A stretch of 64,000 bases of DNA, taken from NCBI RefSeq assembly GCF_019175385.1, contig NC_083344.1, positions 27,654,231-27,718,230 on the forward strand, in the 5' to 3' direction. Below the pieces are notes generated by a model, which did no database searches, was not told where the DNA came from, and saw only the letters and a program-made list of their open reading frames with translations. This document shows, piece after piece, positions 10,878-22,622 of the stretch. The translations under genes and the position numbers were made by a program. The number at the start of each line of letters is the position of its first letter. The first letter of the stretch is position 1. Source of the DNA: Lycium barbarum. Lineage: Eukaryota; Streptophyta; Magnoliopsida; Solanales; Solanaceae.

Positions 10878-12959
10878 TGTCATAGCATAACTCCAAACGG
10901 AACCCGGCCCTATGGCGAGGTCTCGGGAACCGTAACACAGCATACGGCCGAATTTATCATAGCGCGCACGAACCATAGCCGGCCTGGGAACCGGTGAACG
11001 AAGTCATAATAAGGGCACGAGCGGAGTAGTGAGAAAAGAATGCAATTTATATATCAAAACACCTTTTGAAACTTGACAATATCATATGCTAACTCCTTAG
11101 TCAAGTAGTTCGGACAATTAGTCAAGACGGGATTCATTTCGCAAAAGTATTTCCAAAATAGTATTTATGGTTCAAAATATAATTTAGAATATTGTGGCAG
11201 TCAAAACATTAATTGACGATAGCCAAATTCATAATCAAATGTCCATTGCCGACATTATACAAAAACGAGCCTAATAGAGCAAACAAAGGAATCTCGGGGT
11301 AGTGGGCCCACCTCGGGTTAAGTCGAGGTGGTGGACATGAATTACAGACATTTGGGGTCTATGGAATCACAAATAGGAGTTTCGAAGCGATTCGATTACA
11401 TTTACAAAAGTTTCGGACATTTAATCACATTTCAACAAAATATGAGTTTTATAGTTCAATTCAATTGAGTGAATAGTACTCGATTTCCAAGTCGGATTTC
11501 CATGAACAGAATTGCCTCCGGGGCTCAAATATCGACCTAGTATGCCTAGGATATGCCAAAAGAAGGAATGGGGTAGCCTTACATACCTTATATGCGTCTT
11601 ACGCTCGTCCAAAACTCAAATCCCGTTTCGCTCAGAATCTACAAATGGTCAAAGTTACCAATTAGGAATTGCGAGACTTTAAGAATTCACTTAACTTAAT
11701 ATTTATCTACCGAAATTTCGGCAGCACTTCCCCTATACGTATAGCATCCCCGAGGTCTAGCTCGGCTCAATATATCAATCAACAACAACCCACAATACCA
11801 AAGACATCACGAATCACAACAAAATAGGTCTAACGTCAATATTCTTCTTTTCTACATAAAGCGACGACTTTCATTCGAACTTCACAACATCAAACTAACA
11901 TCAACATTATCGTATTCATTTACTCATTCAAGATTATTCAAACGTATTCCAATAATATTCCAAGCAATATACATGAATTCAAGTAATCCGTCACTTTCCA
12001 TATTCTATCCAAAACTTCTACGAATGCAACAAGACTTCCCAAATCACATTGTTTTCCTTCCAAACTCATTCACAACCATAATTTACATTTAGAATTTTGC
12101 CTCCACACTTACACCAAAAAGTCATATAAAATTCACATAATTTCTCATAATTACCCACAAGCAACTTCAATGCCAATTCAAGTCATTAAACCTTTATTTA
12201 CGTCATAAATGTCACAACGACACAACTAACAAGCTAAAAAAAATTGCATTTCACCTTCCTTTCCCTACCCTATAACACACGGCCATACACCCACTTTCAC
12301 ACACACATAGCCATACACATACACAACACAATCCCATAGTTCTCATTCAATTCTAATCATTATAACATGTATACTTCTTCCATAACATAAAAGAATAAAA
12401 TTCTTACCTCTTTCTTCAATTTTCCACTTTCCGCAAACGGGATTTTCTTGCCAAACTAATTATACCACGTTGTAGAGGGCCTTAAACTTATCAAGAATTC
12501 AAGAAGGGAGAGATTTTTGGATCAAAGTCTAAGGACTTGGAAATTTTTTCTTTCTCTTGAAGGGGGGCCGAAACCCCCTCTCTCTATTTTGCTCTTGTTT
12601 TGTTTTTCTTGAAGCTTCTAACAAGATGATGATAAGCTCCTCCTTAATATACATATTTATCACATAACTTTTAATTAATGGGTTTGGGCCCTTTTCTACT
12701 CCATGGCCGGCCACCCATTAATTTGGGCCTCAATTTTATGAATTTTTTTTAGCCCAATAATTCATGGATCTCATTTTGTAATTCCCGAAACTAATTTCCA
12801 AAATTCCAATTTCTCCCTTGGCCTTCTTCCGTATTTCCGCATCAATATTTTTCATGAATAACACACATATATGAAATAAAATCAAATATAGCCCTCATTT
12901 CCTACAAAGCAAGATTGTTCCCAATTTTTTCCAAATGCGCGATAACGCGGGATATAACA
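10878..12959 (-). repeat. E1 3' LTR, internally deleted
   Basis: 2082 bp, against 3000 bp for the 5' LTR. It keeps the outermost bases TGTCA, then jumps to the equivalent of 23543, so about 918 bp of the U5 side are gone. Both deletion ends share TCA, which suggests a microhomology deletion that spared the terminus and the target duplication. The palindrome CCGAAATTTCGG is at 11710-11721 and the TTAGCC(TT)ACATACC motif at about 11577. No gene is seen. Confidence 0.85.
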
Positions 12960-12973
12960 TTCTCCCCCCCTTT
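12960..12973 (-). promoter_or_regulatory. E1 polypurine tract
   Basis: On the minus strand this is AAAGGGGGGGAGAA directly before the LTR start, the RNase H-resistant plus-strand primer. Just inside it lies the palindromic AACATTCG(A)GGACGAATGTT block found next to the PPT of most elements here. Confidence 0.85.
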
Positions 12974-13099
12974 AGAACATTCGTCCTCGAATGTTAAATT
13001 AACCTTATAGGGTCTGACAAACATTTCGGGGGAGTTTCTTCTTATGAGCAGCACACATAAATCACTTACCAATCAATATAGCAAATTTAGATATTTAGG

Positions 13100-14280
13100 T
13101 TACCTGCAGGTGTAGAGAGCAAGTGAGGGTACTTTCACTTCGTCCTCTGCTTACCAAGTCATTTCTTCCTTATTATTGTTGCGCCACAGGACTTTAACAG
13201 GAGGCACTCCTTTGATGCACAATCTCCTTACCTGCCGGTCCAGAATAGCTATAGGCCTTTCTTCATAAGACAGGTCCTTCGTCACCTGAGTATCATTTAC
13301 TGGGAATATCCTGGAAGGATCACCGACACATTACGGAGCATGAATACAGAGAATACCGGGTGTACTGCCTCCAGATCGGATGGTAAGCCTAGATCATAGG
13401 CGACCTCGCCTATCTTCCGAATAATCTGATACGACCCGATATGCCGCGGACTAAGCTCATCCTTTTTATCGAATCTCATTACACCTTTCATAGATGACAC
13501 CTTCAGGAATACCCGATTGCCAATTTGGAACTCCAACGGTCGACGTCGTCTATCTGCATATGACTCTGTCGACTCTGAGCGGCTAATAATCGCTCCCGAA
13601 TAAGTTCCACCTTATCAACTACTTGTTGAATCACATCCGGCCCAATTAATTTAGTTTCGCCCACGTCGAACCAACCAATAGGAGATCTGTATTTTCTGCC
13701 ATAAAGGGCTTTGTACGTTGCCATCTGAATACTGGAATGGTAACTATTATTATAAGCAAATTCAATAAGTGGCAAATGATCGTCCCAACTGCCTCTGAAT
13801 TCAATAACGCAGGCCCGCAACATATCTTCCAGCGTCTGAATAGTGCGCTCGGCCTGTCCGTCGGACTGAGGATGAAATGTTGTACTAAGGCTCACCTGAG
13901 TCCCTAATCCCTCCTGGAATGACCTCCAGAAATTCACCGTAAACTAGGCACCTCGGTCAGTAATAATAGATACAGGGACTCCGTGAAGTCTGACTATCTC
14001 TCTGATGTATAATCTAGCATAATCCTCAGCTGAATAAGTAGTCCGGACTGGAAGAAAATGGGTTGATCTCATTAATCTATCAACAATACTCCGAATAGAA
14101 TCGTATCCGCGCTGAGTGCGCGGTAAGCCTATAATGAAGTTCATGCGAATCGTTCCTCGTTCCCAAACTGAAATTTCTAATTCCTGAAGCAATCTGGCGG
14201 GCCTTTGATACTCGATCTTGGCTTACTGACAATTTTGGGCATTGGCCAACGAGTTCTGCAGTGTCCCTTTTCATACCGTC
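13100..14280 (-). pseudogene. pol: E1 integrase and chromodomain
   Basis: Minus-strand pieces in one frame from 14192 to 13540: GTIRMNFIIGLPRTQRGYDS (the first catalytic Asp is Asn), TDRGA followed by a stop, then [34 protein letters not shown] (third catalytic Glu kept), FAYNNSYHSSIQ and the GWFDVGETKLIGPD linker. A frame change near 13540 leads to FQIGNRVFLKVSSMKGVMRF...LSPRHIG. After another shift (13290-13110) comes a chromodomain, SYEERPIAILDRQVRRL...VKVLWRN, with a stop in its TWE motif. The chromodomain, which binds histone marks and guides insertion to heterochromatin in this group, supports the Tekay/Del assignment. Confidence 0.83.
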
Positions 14281-15265
14281 CCATCAACATAAATATCTAC
14301 GATCATGGTACATTTTCGTGGATTCAGAATGAACAGAATGTCGAACATTATGTGCTTCGCCCATAATTGGTCATTGCAGCCCTGCAACGTCAGGCACACG
14401 TAATCTGCCTCTGTATAACAGTACCCATCAGGTGACACCTCGAACTGGGTCTTTTTCTTATCAAGGGTTGTATCTCTGTACTGTACCAGAATAGGATCCT
14501 CAAACTGATGCTGTTTTACTCCTTCTATAATTGACGATTCAGCAACTTCTCGAACAAAATCCCAATATCTCCAGAATCGACCAAACGGACTCCAAGGCTA
14601 GCTAACTGATAAATTTCCACGAACCCATCCTTTCTCATCAAACTGCATACCAATCAAACTGTCCATGGACTTACGACTAAGTGCATTAGCTACCACATTG
14701 GCTTTTACCTGGATGGTACAGAATATCAACATTGTAATCTTTCAATAATTCAAGCCATGTATGCCGCAGATCTAGTTCCCTTTTGCTTAAAAATATACTG
14801 GAGCACTTATGGTCCGTATAAATATCAGCGTGGACCCCATGTACGTAATGCCGCCATATTCTCAAAATATGAATCACCGCGGCTAGTTCCTGATTATGTA
14901 TGGGATAATTTCTCTCGTGCGATTTAAACTGCCGGGGAACCTAGGCCATAACTCAACGGTGCTGCACTAATTCATAACCTATCTTAATACTAAAAGCATC
15001 ATAATAAGTAACATACCCGACTGGCCCCTCGGGAAGAGCGAGAACTAGAGCTGTAATTAATTTTTTTCCCTCCAGTACTGGAAACTACATTCACACGTAT
15101 CGGTTCACTGAAATTCCACGACCTTCTGAGTTAGCTTCGCTAATAGTGCCGTAGAAGAAGCAAAGTCCTCCACAATTTTTTTTTCCTGTAATACTTGGAT
15201 AATCCCCGAAAACTGCGCATCTCGGTCTGTGTCGAAGACCTAGGCCAATTCTTTATCGCTTTAAT
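14281..15265 (-). pseudogene. pol: E1 RT end, RNase H and integrase linker remnants
   Basis: Recognisable minus-strand pieces are the RT thumb (15265-15195, AIKNWPR-like), an LTQKVVEFQ segment (about 15120), and RNase H (14877-14686: IWRHYVHGVHADIYTDHK, LYHPGK). Also present are the linker before integrase and a decayed zinc-finger region near 14274. Several frameshifts and stops lie between them. Nothing of the RT palm, protease or gag follows to the right. Confidence 0.75.
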
Positions 15266-15859
15266 CTTGTGTGCGTCAATTATTTCCATTTATACCTACC
15301 TTACTTCACTTTCATCCGCTCCCCCTCTTTGGGGTTGTGCTTATACCGTATCCATGTTTTTCCTTTATAGTTTATAACTTGATTATCTTCGTACGTGATC
15401 TTAACAAAATCACGAAGTGACGAAATTCTCAATCATATAGTACAAATCTTATCTGATAGCTGGCACTCGAATAATTTAATTAATATGGCAATTTATCCTT
15501 TAATAACTATATCCTTCGTTCACCCCGTTCCTTATCCGTCGTCTTATTTTCTCGATAGTCAGATTACTTAACATTCACATGATTCATCATTCCTTGCCAT
15601 AGGTTTTTTTTTTCTTTTGCCCTGCCTTATTACATTCCAGTTCACTTTTCGCAAGTAATTTCGTATTTAACTGTCGACCCTTTTAGAGGCTCTACTTAAA
15701 TAGGTTTTTTACTTTTCAATTTTCTGGCATTTTGATCTCCTTATCTTATACTCAATTACTCTCTTTTCCTTCCAAAATATCGTCATATTAGAATCTTCCA
15801 TATTTTATAATCATAAGTACCAATACGCAGTGGGGGAGTTAATCCCATTTTCCAAGAGC
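15266..15859 (-). other. Non-coding internal sequence of E1
   Basis: T-rich on the plus strand, with no gag or pol similarity. Pieces such as TCGTCATATTAGAATCTTCC resemble the non-coding internal region of the tandem-array elements (TCGTCATACCAGA, about 41368). It may therefore be leader or filler of a non-autonomous relative fused to the pol end. Confidence 0.4.
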
Positions 15860-15864
15860 GAATG

Positions 15865-16266
15865 TGTTACAGCCCGTATCTTGAGCATTTGGGTAATTCA
15901 AAATCGTCGTGGAAAGTTAAGGGCAAAACCAATTTCAAAATATTGTATTGATGCACAAGTGGTTATGAATATCATATCATTCATGACTATTATTAGTATG
16001 AAAATATTGTGAGAGGCTAAGGGCAAGAAGAAAAATTTGCAAAATGATCAATGGAAATAATGTGGGAACGTAGGGGCGAAATGGTAATTTCACAAGGAAG
16101 TCCTAAAAGGGCCATGTTGGCCGAAAATAGGAGGGCAAATATGCATGTGGACAAACTTGCATGGCAAGGAGGATTTAAGTCATCTTTTTAAAATTTTCAA
16201 GAAAAATAAAGAAAAGAGAAGAGCATTCTAGAGAGGGGCATGTGCCCCTCACATGCTTGGATTATA

Positions 16267-16300
<34 letters not shown>

Positions 16301-16437
16301 TGCCTAACTAATTCAAGACAAGAGAAAAGGAGAGCAAAAAAATAAAATAAAATTATGGCACTGTTTATACAAGATAGATAAGGGGTGCTCGGTACAAGTA
16401 TCGGGTACTCGTCACGGCCCCTAGTTGGGTCGTGACA
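15865..16437 (+). repeat. E2 5' LTR, shortened
   Basis: Starts TGTTACAGCCCG and ends TTGGGTCGTGACA next to the primer site, but is only 573 bp. Relative to the 3' LTR, the sequence jumps from GGAGAGCAAAA to a piece ending CACGGCCCCTAGTTGGG, so more than 2 kb of the middle is deleted. It includes an (AT)n run at about 16269-16297. Confidence 0.8.
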
Positions 16438-16441
16438 GAAG

Positions 16442-16453
16442 TGGTATCAGAGC
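16442..16453 (+). promoter_or_regulatory. E2 primer-binding site (tRNA-iMet)
   Basis: TGGTATCAGAGC, four bases after the LTR terminus; identical to the F1 site. Confidence 0.9.
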
Positions 16454-16497
16454 AGTTCGGTCCTAGGGTTTGTCTACGAGCTGTGTCCAGTAGAGTC

Positions 16498-16534
16498 CTG
16501 TTTATGGTGTGTTGCCGGCCACATTTATAAACAG
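16498..16534 (+). promoter_or_regulatory. E2 leader hairpin, loop GCCGGC
   Basis: Arms CTGTTTAT and ATAAACAG pair perfectly; their outer C-G replaces the U-A of F1, a compensated change. The 8-nt loop TTGCCGGC contains the palindrome GCCGGC, unlike GTGCAC in F1, yet still self-complementary. It starts 44 nt after the primer site. Confidence 0.62.
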
Positions 16535-18572
16535 AAGGCTACAGGGCATTTAGGAATTGTTGACCTTCTTTCTATCTCAGATCGTGCGATAGAGCCAAGT
16601 ACTAGGAAATGAGATTTCTGATGTGAGCCTTACATACGACGGAAAAGGTAAGTGGTGATACGGAAGGTCACAAGGATAAGTACTGACGTATTTGATCTGT
16701 TATCTGGAATGAGCAGCTTCGGATGGCCAGAACGTGGCATAGCTGTATGTTCTGTAAGGTGCCACTGGTATTTGCTGCGTACAGGAGTATGGTATAAGAA
16801 AGACGAGGTCGGATGGAGGACTCGAAAAGTTGATAACTAATCTTGCTACAGGTCACTGTGCAAAAACGGTGAGTAAGATATTCGAACAGACTGATATCGG
16901 GGCATCCATAAAATAATGGCAACGAAGGCGTAACTATTATCATCAGGGGCCTGGGAACCCAGGATGAAAAGTAATTATACATGGAAGTGAAAGATAAGCT
17001 CTGAGGCCCAAAAAGGGTAAAGTGGTAATTGTGAAAGAAAAGACGCATTACGAGGGTGTCCCGGGATCTGTAAGACCTCGACTAGCCTCAAATTATGTAG
17101 TAAAGATCATGCGCGGAAGTCGACGCGAAAATATCAGCATTAAGGCATCGGATCCCAGTAAAGTTTCAAGGTTAAGCGTGCTCAGGTGGGAGCAATCCTG
17201 GGATGGGTGACCCCCTGGGAAGTTTTCAAGAAATTCTACATGTTTTGACATAACAGACAAATGGAAAATCAGAATAGTCTAAGTGAAACTATAGTATATG
17301 GGATGACTGGAAACCTTAAAGAAGATGTGTAGAACGAGGCAGCTCAGCTCGGTAAAGAGACAAAGAGTACCTCACAGCTCGGGAATTTGGATAGGCTTGA
17401 ATAGCGTCTGGAAGTGTTTTGTGGATTAGTGGTATTGATCATGTGTGTATGTGCAGATGAACATGTGTGATATCTCGTGTGTGAAGGTATCAGTGGACAC
17501 GTGTGTCCCAACGATCTATGCTACGACAGAAAGAGGGATACCGGAACCTGAACGGTAGCGAAATAAATGGTGCAAGCGCCACGAGATAAGCCGCTACTTT
17601 CGTTATGGATTAGGGATAGAAAAGTCTGAATATTATGATGTTTGAAGAAGAAAATGGGTAAGTAGGTGGAAGCTAAGGAGACTAAATATCCGAAAGGAGT
17701 GAAAGATGAGAAACATGAATGGGAAAGACCTCCAAAAAGGGGGAATAACTGGAAGCACACGGAATTATCTGAGATGAACTTGCAAGTATAGGTGCGTAAA
17801 AAGAACAAGTGTGGCAACATGAACAAAGGAAGAGTGTGTAAGGATTGGAGACCGATCTGAATAAGTAGAGCCAAAGGAATAGCGGCCACGATAAGGAACG
17901 TGAAGTAAGAGAAAAGAACGATTAGGTTCGGTGACGATGTTAGGAGATCCCGGCTCTTGAAAGGTATAAAAGGGAATAAACGAGTAGCTACATTAATACG
18001 GTCTCCTCGAATGTGGAAGAACTCTCTTAAAAAGGTGATCTAAGGGTAGGACAAAATTCGTACATTAGGAGGAATACATTATAAACTTTAAGTCGATGCT
18101 GAAAGCAAGAGCGGTGGAATGCTCAAAATACGGATGCGCCGTTGCGACGCAAGAGCACGGTTAAGGAAAATTTACAAGTAAGTAAGCGAACTAAATGTGC
18201 GAAAGGATCAATGGTGTATGGAAAGATATGGGAATGCTGACGAGAATGATATCGTCGACTAAAAATAAAAGGAAGACTTACGGTAAGAAATTTCGTGATG
18301 TCGGGCACCGAGACGCAGAAAGGAACTGTTAACATATAAGGAATCACTTAAAGGGGGGAGACCATATTATCTTAGGACAACAAGGGGTCGCCATATTTTC
18401 GAGTATTGGAAAAAGAAACCTATGACGTGAAATGAAGATGCGTAAAAAGGTTTAGGAGAATAAGATAAGGGATAAAGAACGGGCATAAAGAGAAGAGCAT
18501 CTATAACAGGGACCCTCCCAAAGTATTATAAAACCCCATAAGGCCAGTTGAACATTCGAGGACGAATGTTCT
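16535..18572 (+). other. E2 internal region, no coding capacity
   Basis: About 2 kb, purine-rich on the plus strand, with no recognisable gag, pol or other protein. Apart from the 5S-like module it holds only short chance frames. Parts align with the internal region of the tandem array read on the minus strand (for example the segment before the 5S-like module, GTAAGACC...AAATTATGTRR), so the two belong to one non-autonomous group. Confidence 0.7.
17134..17225 (+). other. 5S rRNA-derived module in E2 internal region
   Basis: The stretch follows plant 5S rRNA from its early part through CGGATCCCA (17149), GGTTAAGCGTGCT (box A region, 17170-17182) and GGGATGGGTGACC (box C region, 17200-17212) to CTGGGAAGT. 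The first 20 bases and the last 20 or so of a 5S gene are diverged or absent, and no transcription terminator is obvious. It is therefore a degenerate copy of the gene's internal promoter body and not a working 5S gene. Confidence 0.82.
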
Positions 18573-18586
18573 AAAGGGGGGGAGGA
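18573..18586 (+). promoter_or_regulatory. E2 polypurine tract
   Basis: AAAGGGGGGGAGGA directly before TGTTACAGCCCG of the 3' LTR. It is preceded by the inverted repeat AACATTCGAGGACGAATGTT (18551-18570), which is shared by all elements of this group in the window. Confidence 0.88.
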
Positions 18587-18988
18587 TGTTACAGCCCGTA
18601 TCTTGAGCGTTTGGGTAATTCAAAATCGTAGTGGAAAGTTAAGGGCAAAACCAATTTCAAAAAATTGTATTGATGCACAAGTGGTTATGAATATCATATC
18701 ATTCATGACTATTATTAGTATGAAAATATTGTGAGAGGCTAAGGGCAAGAAGAAAAATTTGCAAAATGATCAATGGAAATAATGTGGGAACGTAGGGGCG
18801 AAATGGTAATTTCACAAGGAAGTCCTAAAAGGGCCATGTTGGCCGAAAATAGGAGGGCAAATATGCATGTGGACAAACTTGCATGGCAAGGAGGATTTAA
18901 GTCATCTTTTTAAAATTTTCAAGAAAAATAAAGAAAAGAGAAGAGCATTCTAGAGAGGGGCATGTGCCCCTCACATGCTTGGATTATA

Positions 18989-18989
<1 letters not shown>

Positions 18990-19051
<62 letters not shown>
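18990..19051. repeat. (AT)n microsatellite
   Basis: About 30 AT dinucleotides, against about 15 at the same place in the 5' LTR (16269-16297). It yields artefactual Tyr/Ile reading frames on both strands. Confidence 0.95.
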
Positions 19052-19054
<3 letters not shown>

Positions 19055-21264
19055 TGCCTAACTAATTCAAGACAAGAGAAAAGGAGAGCAAAACAAAAAA
19101 AAAATAAGGTGAGGGTTCGGCTAAGGGGGCTGGCCGAAACCAGCCCCTCCAATTTGATCATGGAGGATTATGTTCTTCTAGTTTTCTTGCTATGTGGAAG
19201 ATGTTTTTTAACATGGTGGAGTTGTTGAAGCAAGTAGGGTATTTATTCTTGCAAAAATATGGCTTAGCCAAGAGATGGAGGAAGATGAATGGAAATGTAT
19301 GGTTCAATTCTCTTTTACTTATGTTATGGGTGATTTGTGTATGTTGAAGTGTGTGGAAAAGGATTTAATTCATGAAACATGTGTGTGTAGTGTGGCTAGC
19401 CGTGGGTGTGTGTTGTAATATGGAAAGATTGGATTAATTCCATGAAATGTGTTACTTGTGGTTGTAATGCATAAAAATAAATGAAAGTTGCATGAAAATA
19501 AGCATGTAGTTATTGAGGCCGTGTGGGTGTGTATGTAGTTGATGTGGCCGTATGGTGTTGTCTATTGGAGAAGGGAGGAATTCATTTTAGTATATTAGTT
19601 GCGTCGTTGTGGATTTTATAACGCAAAAAAAAGAAGTTTAATGATTCAAAGTTGAGATTATAGTAGTTTATGGTTTGTTGTGGAAACTAATGTGAACCTA
19701 ATATAATTCTTGTAAATCATGATGATAATGTGGTAAGAGAGTGGTTTGTTGGTATAGATTATGAATTTTGAAGAAAGGAATGTGTTGTGTGGTTCCTATG
19801 GAAGTTGGAAGATTTTGGATTCTATGGTGCGTTGTTTGAATTGTTTGACTATTTTGTGGTTTGTCCGAGGCATTCTTGAATCTTGTTTAAATGGTTTATG
19901 TTGGTACTTGAACGTATGAGTGTGGGTGTTGTTAATATCATGGTTGGTTTGGCCGGGTTACATTCCCGGATAGTTGTTGTTGATTTTGGGCCGAGCCTTA
20001 TTCTCGGGATTGGTACACTTATAGAGGAAATGCTGCCGAAATTTCGGTAGCAAAGTGTTTCCTTAAGATTTTAACTCAAAGTATACTAATGAAAGTTTTG
20101 GTAAAAATGACCAATTCGCAGATTTCGACGAGATTGTGACGTGAATTTGGGATAGCAAAAGGAGCGGAAAGAGGTATATAAGGCTTCACCCTTCTTTCTA
20201 TGGCATGTCTTAGATATAATAAGTTGGGTACGAGCCTCGGGGATGACCCTATTCCTCGGAATCCGCACCTAAAGTTTTCCACTTTTTGTTCAATAGAATT
20301 GAACTACAAAGTGTGCCAAATGTGGGAAAAACCTCCTAAACCCTTAGAACTTGTATAAATGGGACCCGATTACCCTAAGATCCTCACAAGAAACGCTATG
20401 ACATGTAATATATGTAAATCGTATGCGCTACCTCATCCGGCCCGAGGTGGGCTTGTTGCTCTCGGATTTTCCTATAATCTTGGTTGACTCACTTGAAGTG
20501 AATCCAAAGGGGACCTTGGGTCTCGATGTCGTCACCAATGATAAGTACTATGACTACTCTAATGAGAATGTTTCTACGGTGATAATGATAATGACAATGT
20601 TAGACAAGAGAATGTACTTACGATAAGTACGACCGGAACGACTCTATGACTAAGATAAGTATCTTACGTAAACAATGAAAGTGATAAACTAATTTTTGAA
20701 TCGTATTTATATTTCCTAGCTATAACTTTATTTTCTAAGACTCCAGAGCCTATGACTGTCATCTATAATGCCCACGATTTCAGTCTACGGTTACCGTAAC
20801 ATTATTCTTCGTTGATAGTCTCACCTTAAAATACTTGTTCCTCCAAGGTGAGACAAAACTATCACTAGCATTCCATAATGTAATCAGAGGTCACCGACCT
20901 TACGTCACTCCGATGGATATATGATTTTCCTTGGCCCTCTTGTGTGCCCATATGTATATGTATATAAAACATGAATAAGTATATAAGCTATGTACACGTA
21001 CGTGAGACATGTAAACGTATACAAGCTATGCATATGAATATAAAGATACGTATATGTATATAGAATACGTATATGACCCTGGGATGGGGGGAAGGGATAT
21101 ATGGGGGAACGGGAAGGGAAATATGTTTCACTGCCACCTGATCAGCTGGTTTATCATCCCGGACGCGGGGTGCCCGGACGCGGGATATATGGGTGAGCCG
21201 GTGTATAACGGCGCTATGTGGGTGAGCCGACATTGTTCGGCGCTATGATATGACCTACCATGTC

Positions 21265-21560
21265 ATGACCAGGCATGCTATGCTATGATACGACACGATA
21301 CGCTATGATACGCTATGCTATGATAAGAAATGCTATGACAAGCTATGCTATGATATGATATGCCATGACATGACATGCTATGGTATGACAGGCTATGCTA
21401 TGATATGATAAGCCATGCTATGATACGATAAGCTATGCTATGATATGACAGGCCATGCTATGATATGATAAGCTATGCTATGATATGACAAGCTATGCTG
21501 TGACATGATACGCTAGGATATAATACTTCCATGACATGATATGCTACGATGTGATATGAT
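21265..21560. repeat. 20-bp minisatellite in E2 3' LTR
   Basis: Tandem units of about 20 bp built on GCTATGCTATGATATGACAA with many variants; copies in the middle are clean and the outer ones are decayed. Confidence 0.8.
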
Positions 21561-22526
21561 ATGACACGCTATGATAGTGCAGAATGTAATATGATAAAAA
21601 CATAACATGATTTAAACCCTATTTTCCATGTCTATGAAAAAGAAATGTTTCAAAAAAAAAAAAAAAAAAATGACAGCCAGCCTGAAATTCCATCTCAAAT
21701 TAATCGATGAAAACTGGTAAAATGTTACTGTAAGGCATTCTCAACTGCCTGTCATACACTTCGTATTCTTCCAACAAAATGAAACTTAATCGTTGGACAT
21801 TTTTGCCTTCCAATATAGGCTTTTCTAAAGCAACATGGGGTTGTAACATATTCTCGTCCTTTTAAATAAGTTGCGAATTGCTACCCATATATGTTTCCTC
21901 AAAATAAAATTTTCCAAATAGGGATGATACTTCTTACGAATGACACGGAGGGTATCTCTTAAACTTTAATCCCACATAATGGATTTACCCCATCAGTATC
22001 GACTTTCAAAACATGGTAAGAACGTATATCTCATTTTCCCTCTTCATATTTCTGGAAAAATTTGGGCAGAGGTTCTTCTGTATTTCTTACTATCCCAAAA
22101 CCTGCACGCAGAAAATACCAACCATGCCTCACAGGGCCAACACATATACATATATACATATCATATCATACCGCATCATAGCCACACAGGGCCAACATTT
22201 TCAAATAACGTATAAGAATACCGAGACTTACCTCACATACCCAACTCAAACTGCACCAGCTACACTTTCCTGTTTACTTCTCTGTTCAAACTTCAACTTT
22301 ATATTTCAATCATACCTCAAATAACTTCCCCGACATACATCTTTCATACCATTGCTTACCTGAGTACTATGTAACTTCCAATATCATCAGTTGCTGTCTT
22401 GCGTCGATACCGTTCTCCAGCTGAAATAAGAAGGTTAGTAAAAAAAGGAATTCATTTCCTACAGCTGGCTCTATCGCACGATCTAAGATTCAAAGAAAGG
22501 TAACACCCTAAACGTCCTGTAGCCTC

Positions 22527-22564
22527 CTGTTTATAGATGTGGTGCACAACACACCGATAAACAA
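22527..22564 (-). promoter_or_regulatory. E1 leader hairpin, loop GTGCAC
   Basis: On the minus strand the arms TTGTTTAT and ATAAACAG (one outer wobble) enclose the inner stem and the loop TTGTGCAC. It lies 42 nt from the primer site, as in F1. Confidence 0.62.
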
Positions 22565-22606
22565 GACTCTACGAGACACGGCCTGTAGACATTCTGAGGA
22601 CAAACC

Positions 22607-22618
22607 GCTCTGATACCA
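22607..22618 (-). promoter_or_regulatory. E1 primer-binding site
   Basis: Plus-strand GCTCTGATACCA is the complement of TGGTATCAGAGC, four bases from the LTR end at 22623. Confidence 0.9.
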
Positions 22619-22622
22619 CTTT

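Larger units (their letters stand above)
15865..21581 (+). mobile_element. E2: non-autonomous LTR element (forward), nested in E1
   Basis: 5' LTR 15865-16437, primer site 16442, leader hairpin, internal region without gag or pol, polypurine tract at 18573, 3' LTR from 18587. The two LTRs match over their first 450 bp or so. GAATG at 15860-15864 and again at 21582-21586 may be the target duplication, which would place the end at 21581. The 3' LTR lacks the expected GTCGTGACA end, so this right edge is uncertain. The internal region carries a 5S rRNA-like module. Confidence 0.72.
18587..21581 (+). repeat. E2 3' LTR, end uncertain
   Basis: Starts like the 5' LTR. It contains a long (AT)n run (18990-19051), CCGAAATTTCGG at 20036-20047, a GAGGTATATAAGG motif near 20173, and a 20-bp minisatellite from about 21265. 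The terminal block seen in other LTRs (double hairpin and CGTGACA end) is missing. Either the end was deleted or 21581 (AGTGCA) is a non-standard terminus followed by GAATG. Confidence 0.65.
21587..22622 (-). other. E1 5' leader and untranslated internal region
   Basis: From about 21671 this aligns with the tandem-array internal region next to its primer site (42090-42799), including the CCTCACAGGGCCAACA block (22130 against 42304) and the leader hairpin. A short A-run precedes it (21652-21670). No coding similarity is seen. E1 therefore joins a leader of the non-autonomous group to a pol 3' half. Confidence 0.65.

Noticed and set aside
17134..17225. Functional 5S rRNA gene
   Set aside because: Both ends are diverged, bases of the conserved boxes differ, and no T-run terminator follows; it is a derived module in a retroelement.
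16652..18347. Short frames in the E2 internal region as a captured host gene
   Set aside because: All are short, on both strands, without recognisable domains or a start context; the sequence aligns with other non-coding internal regions.
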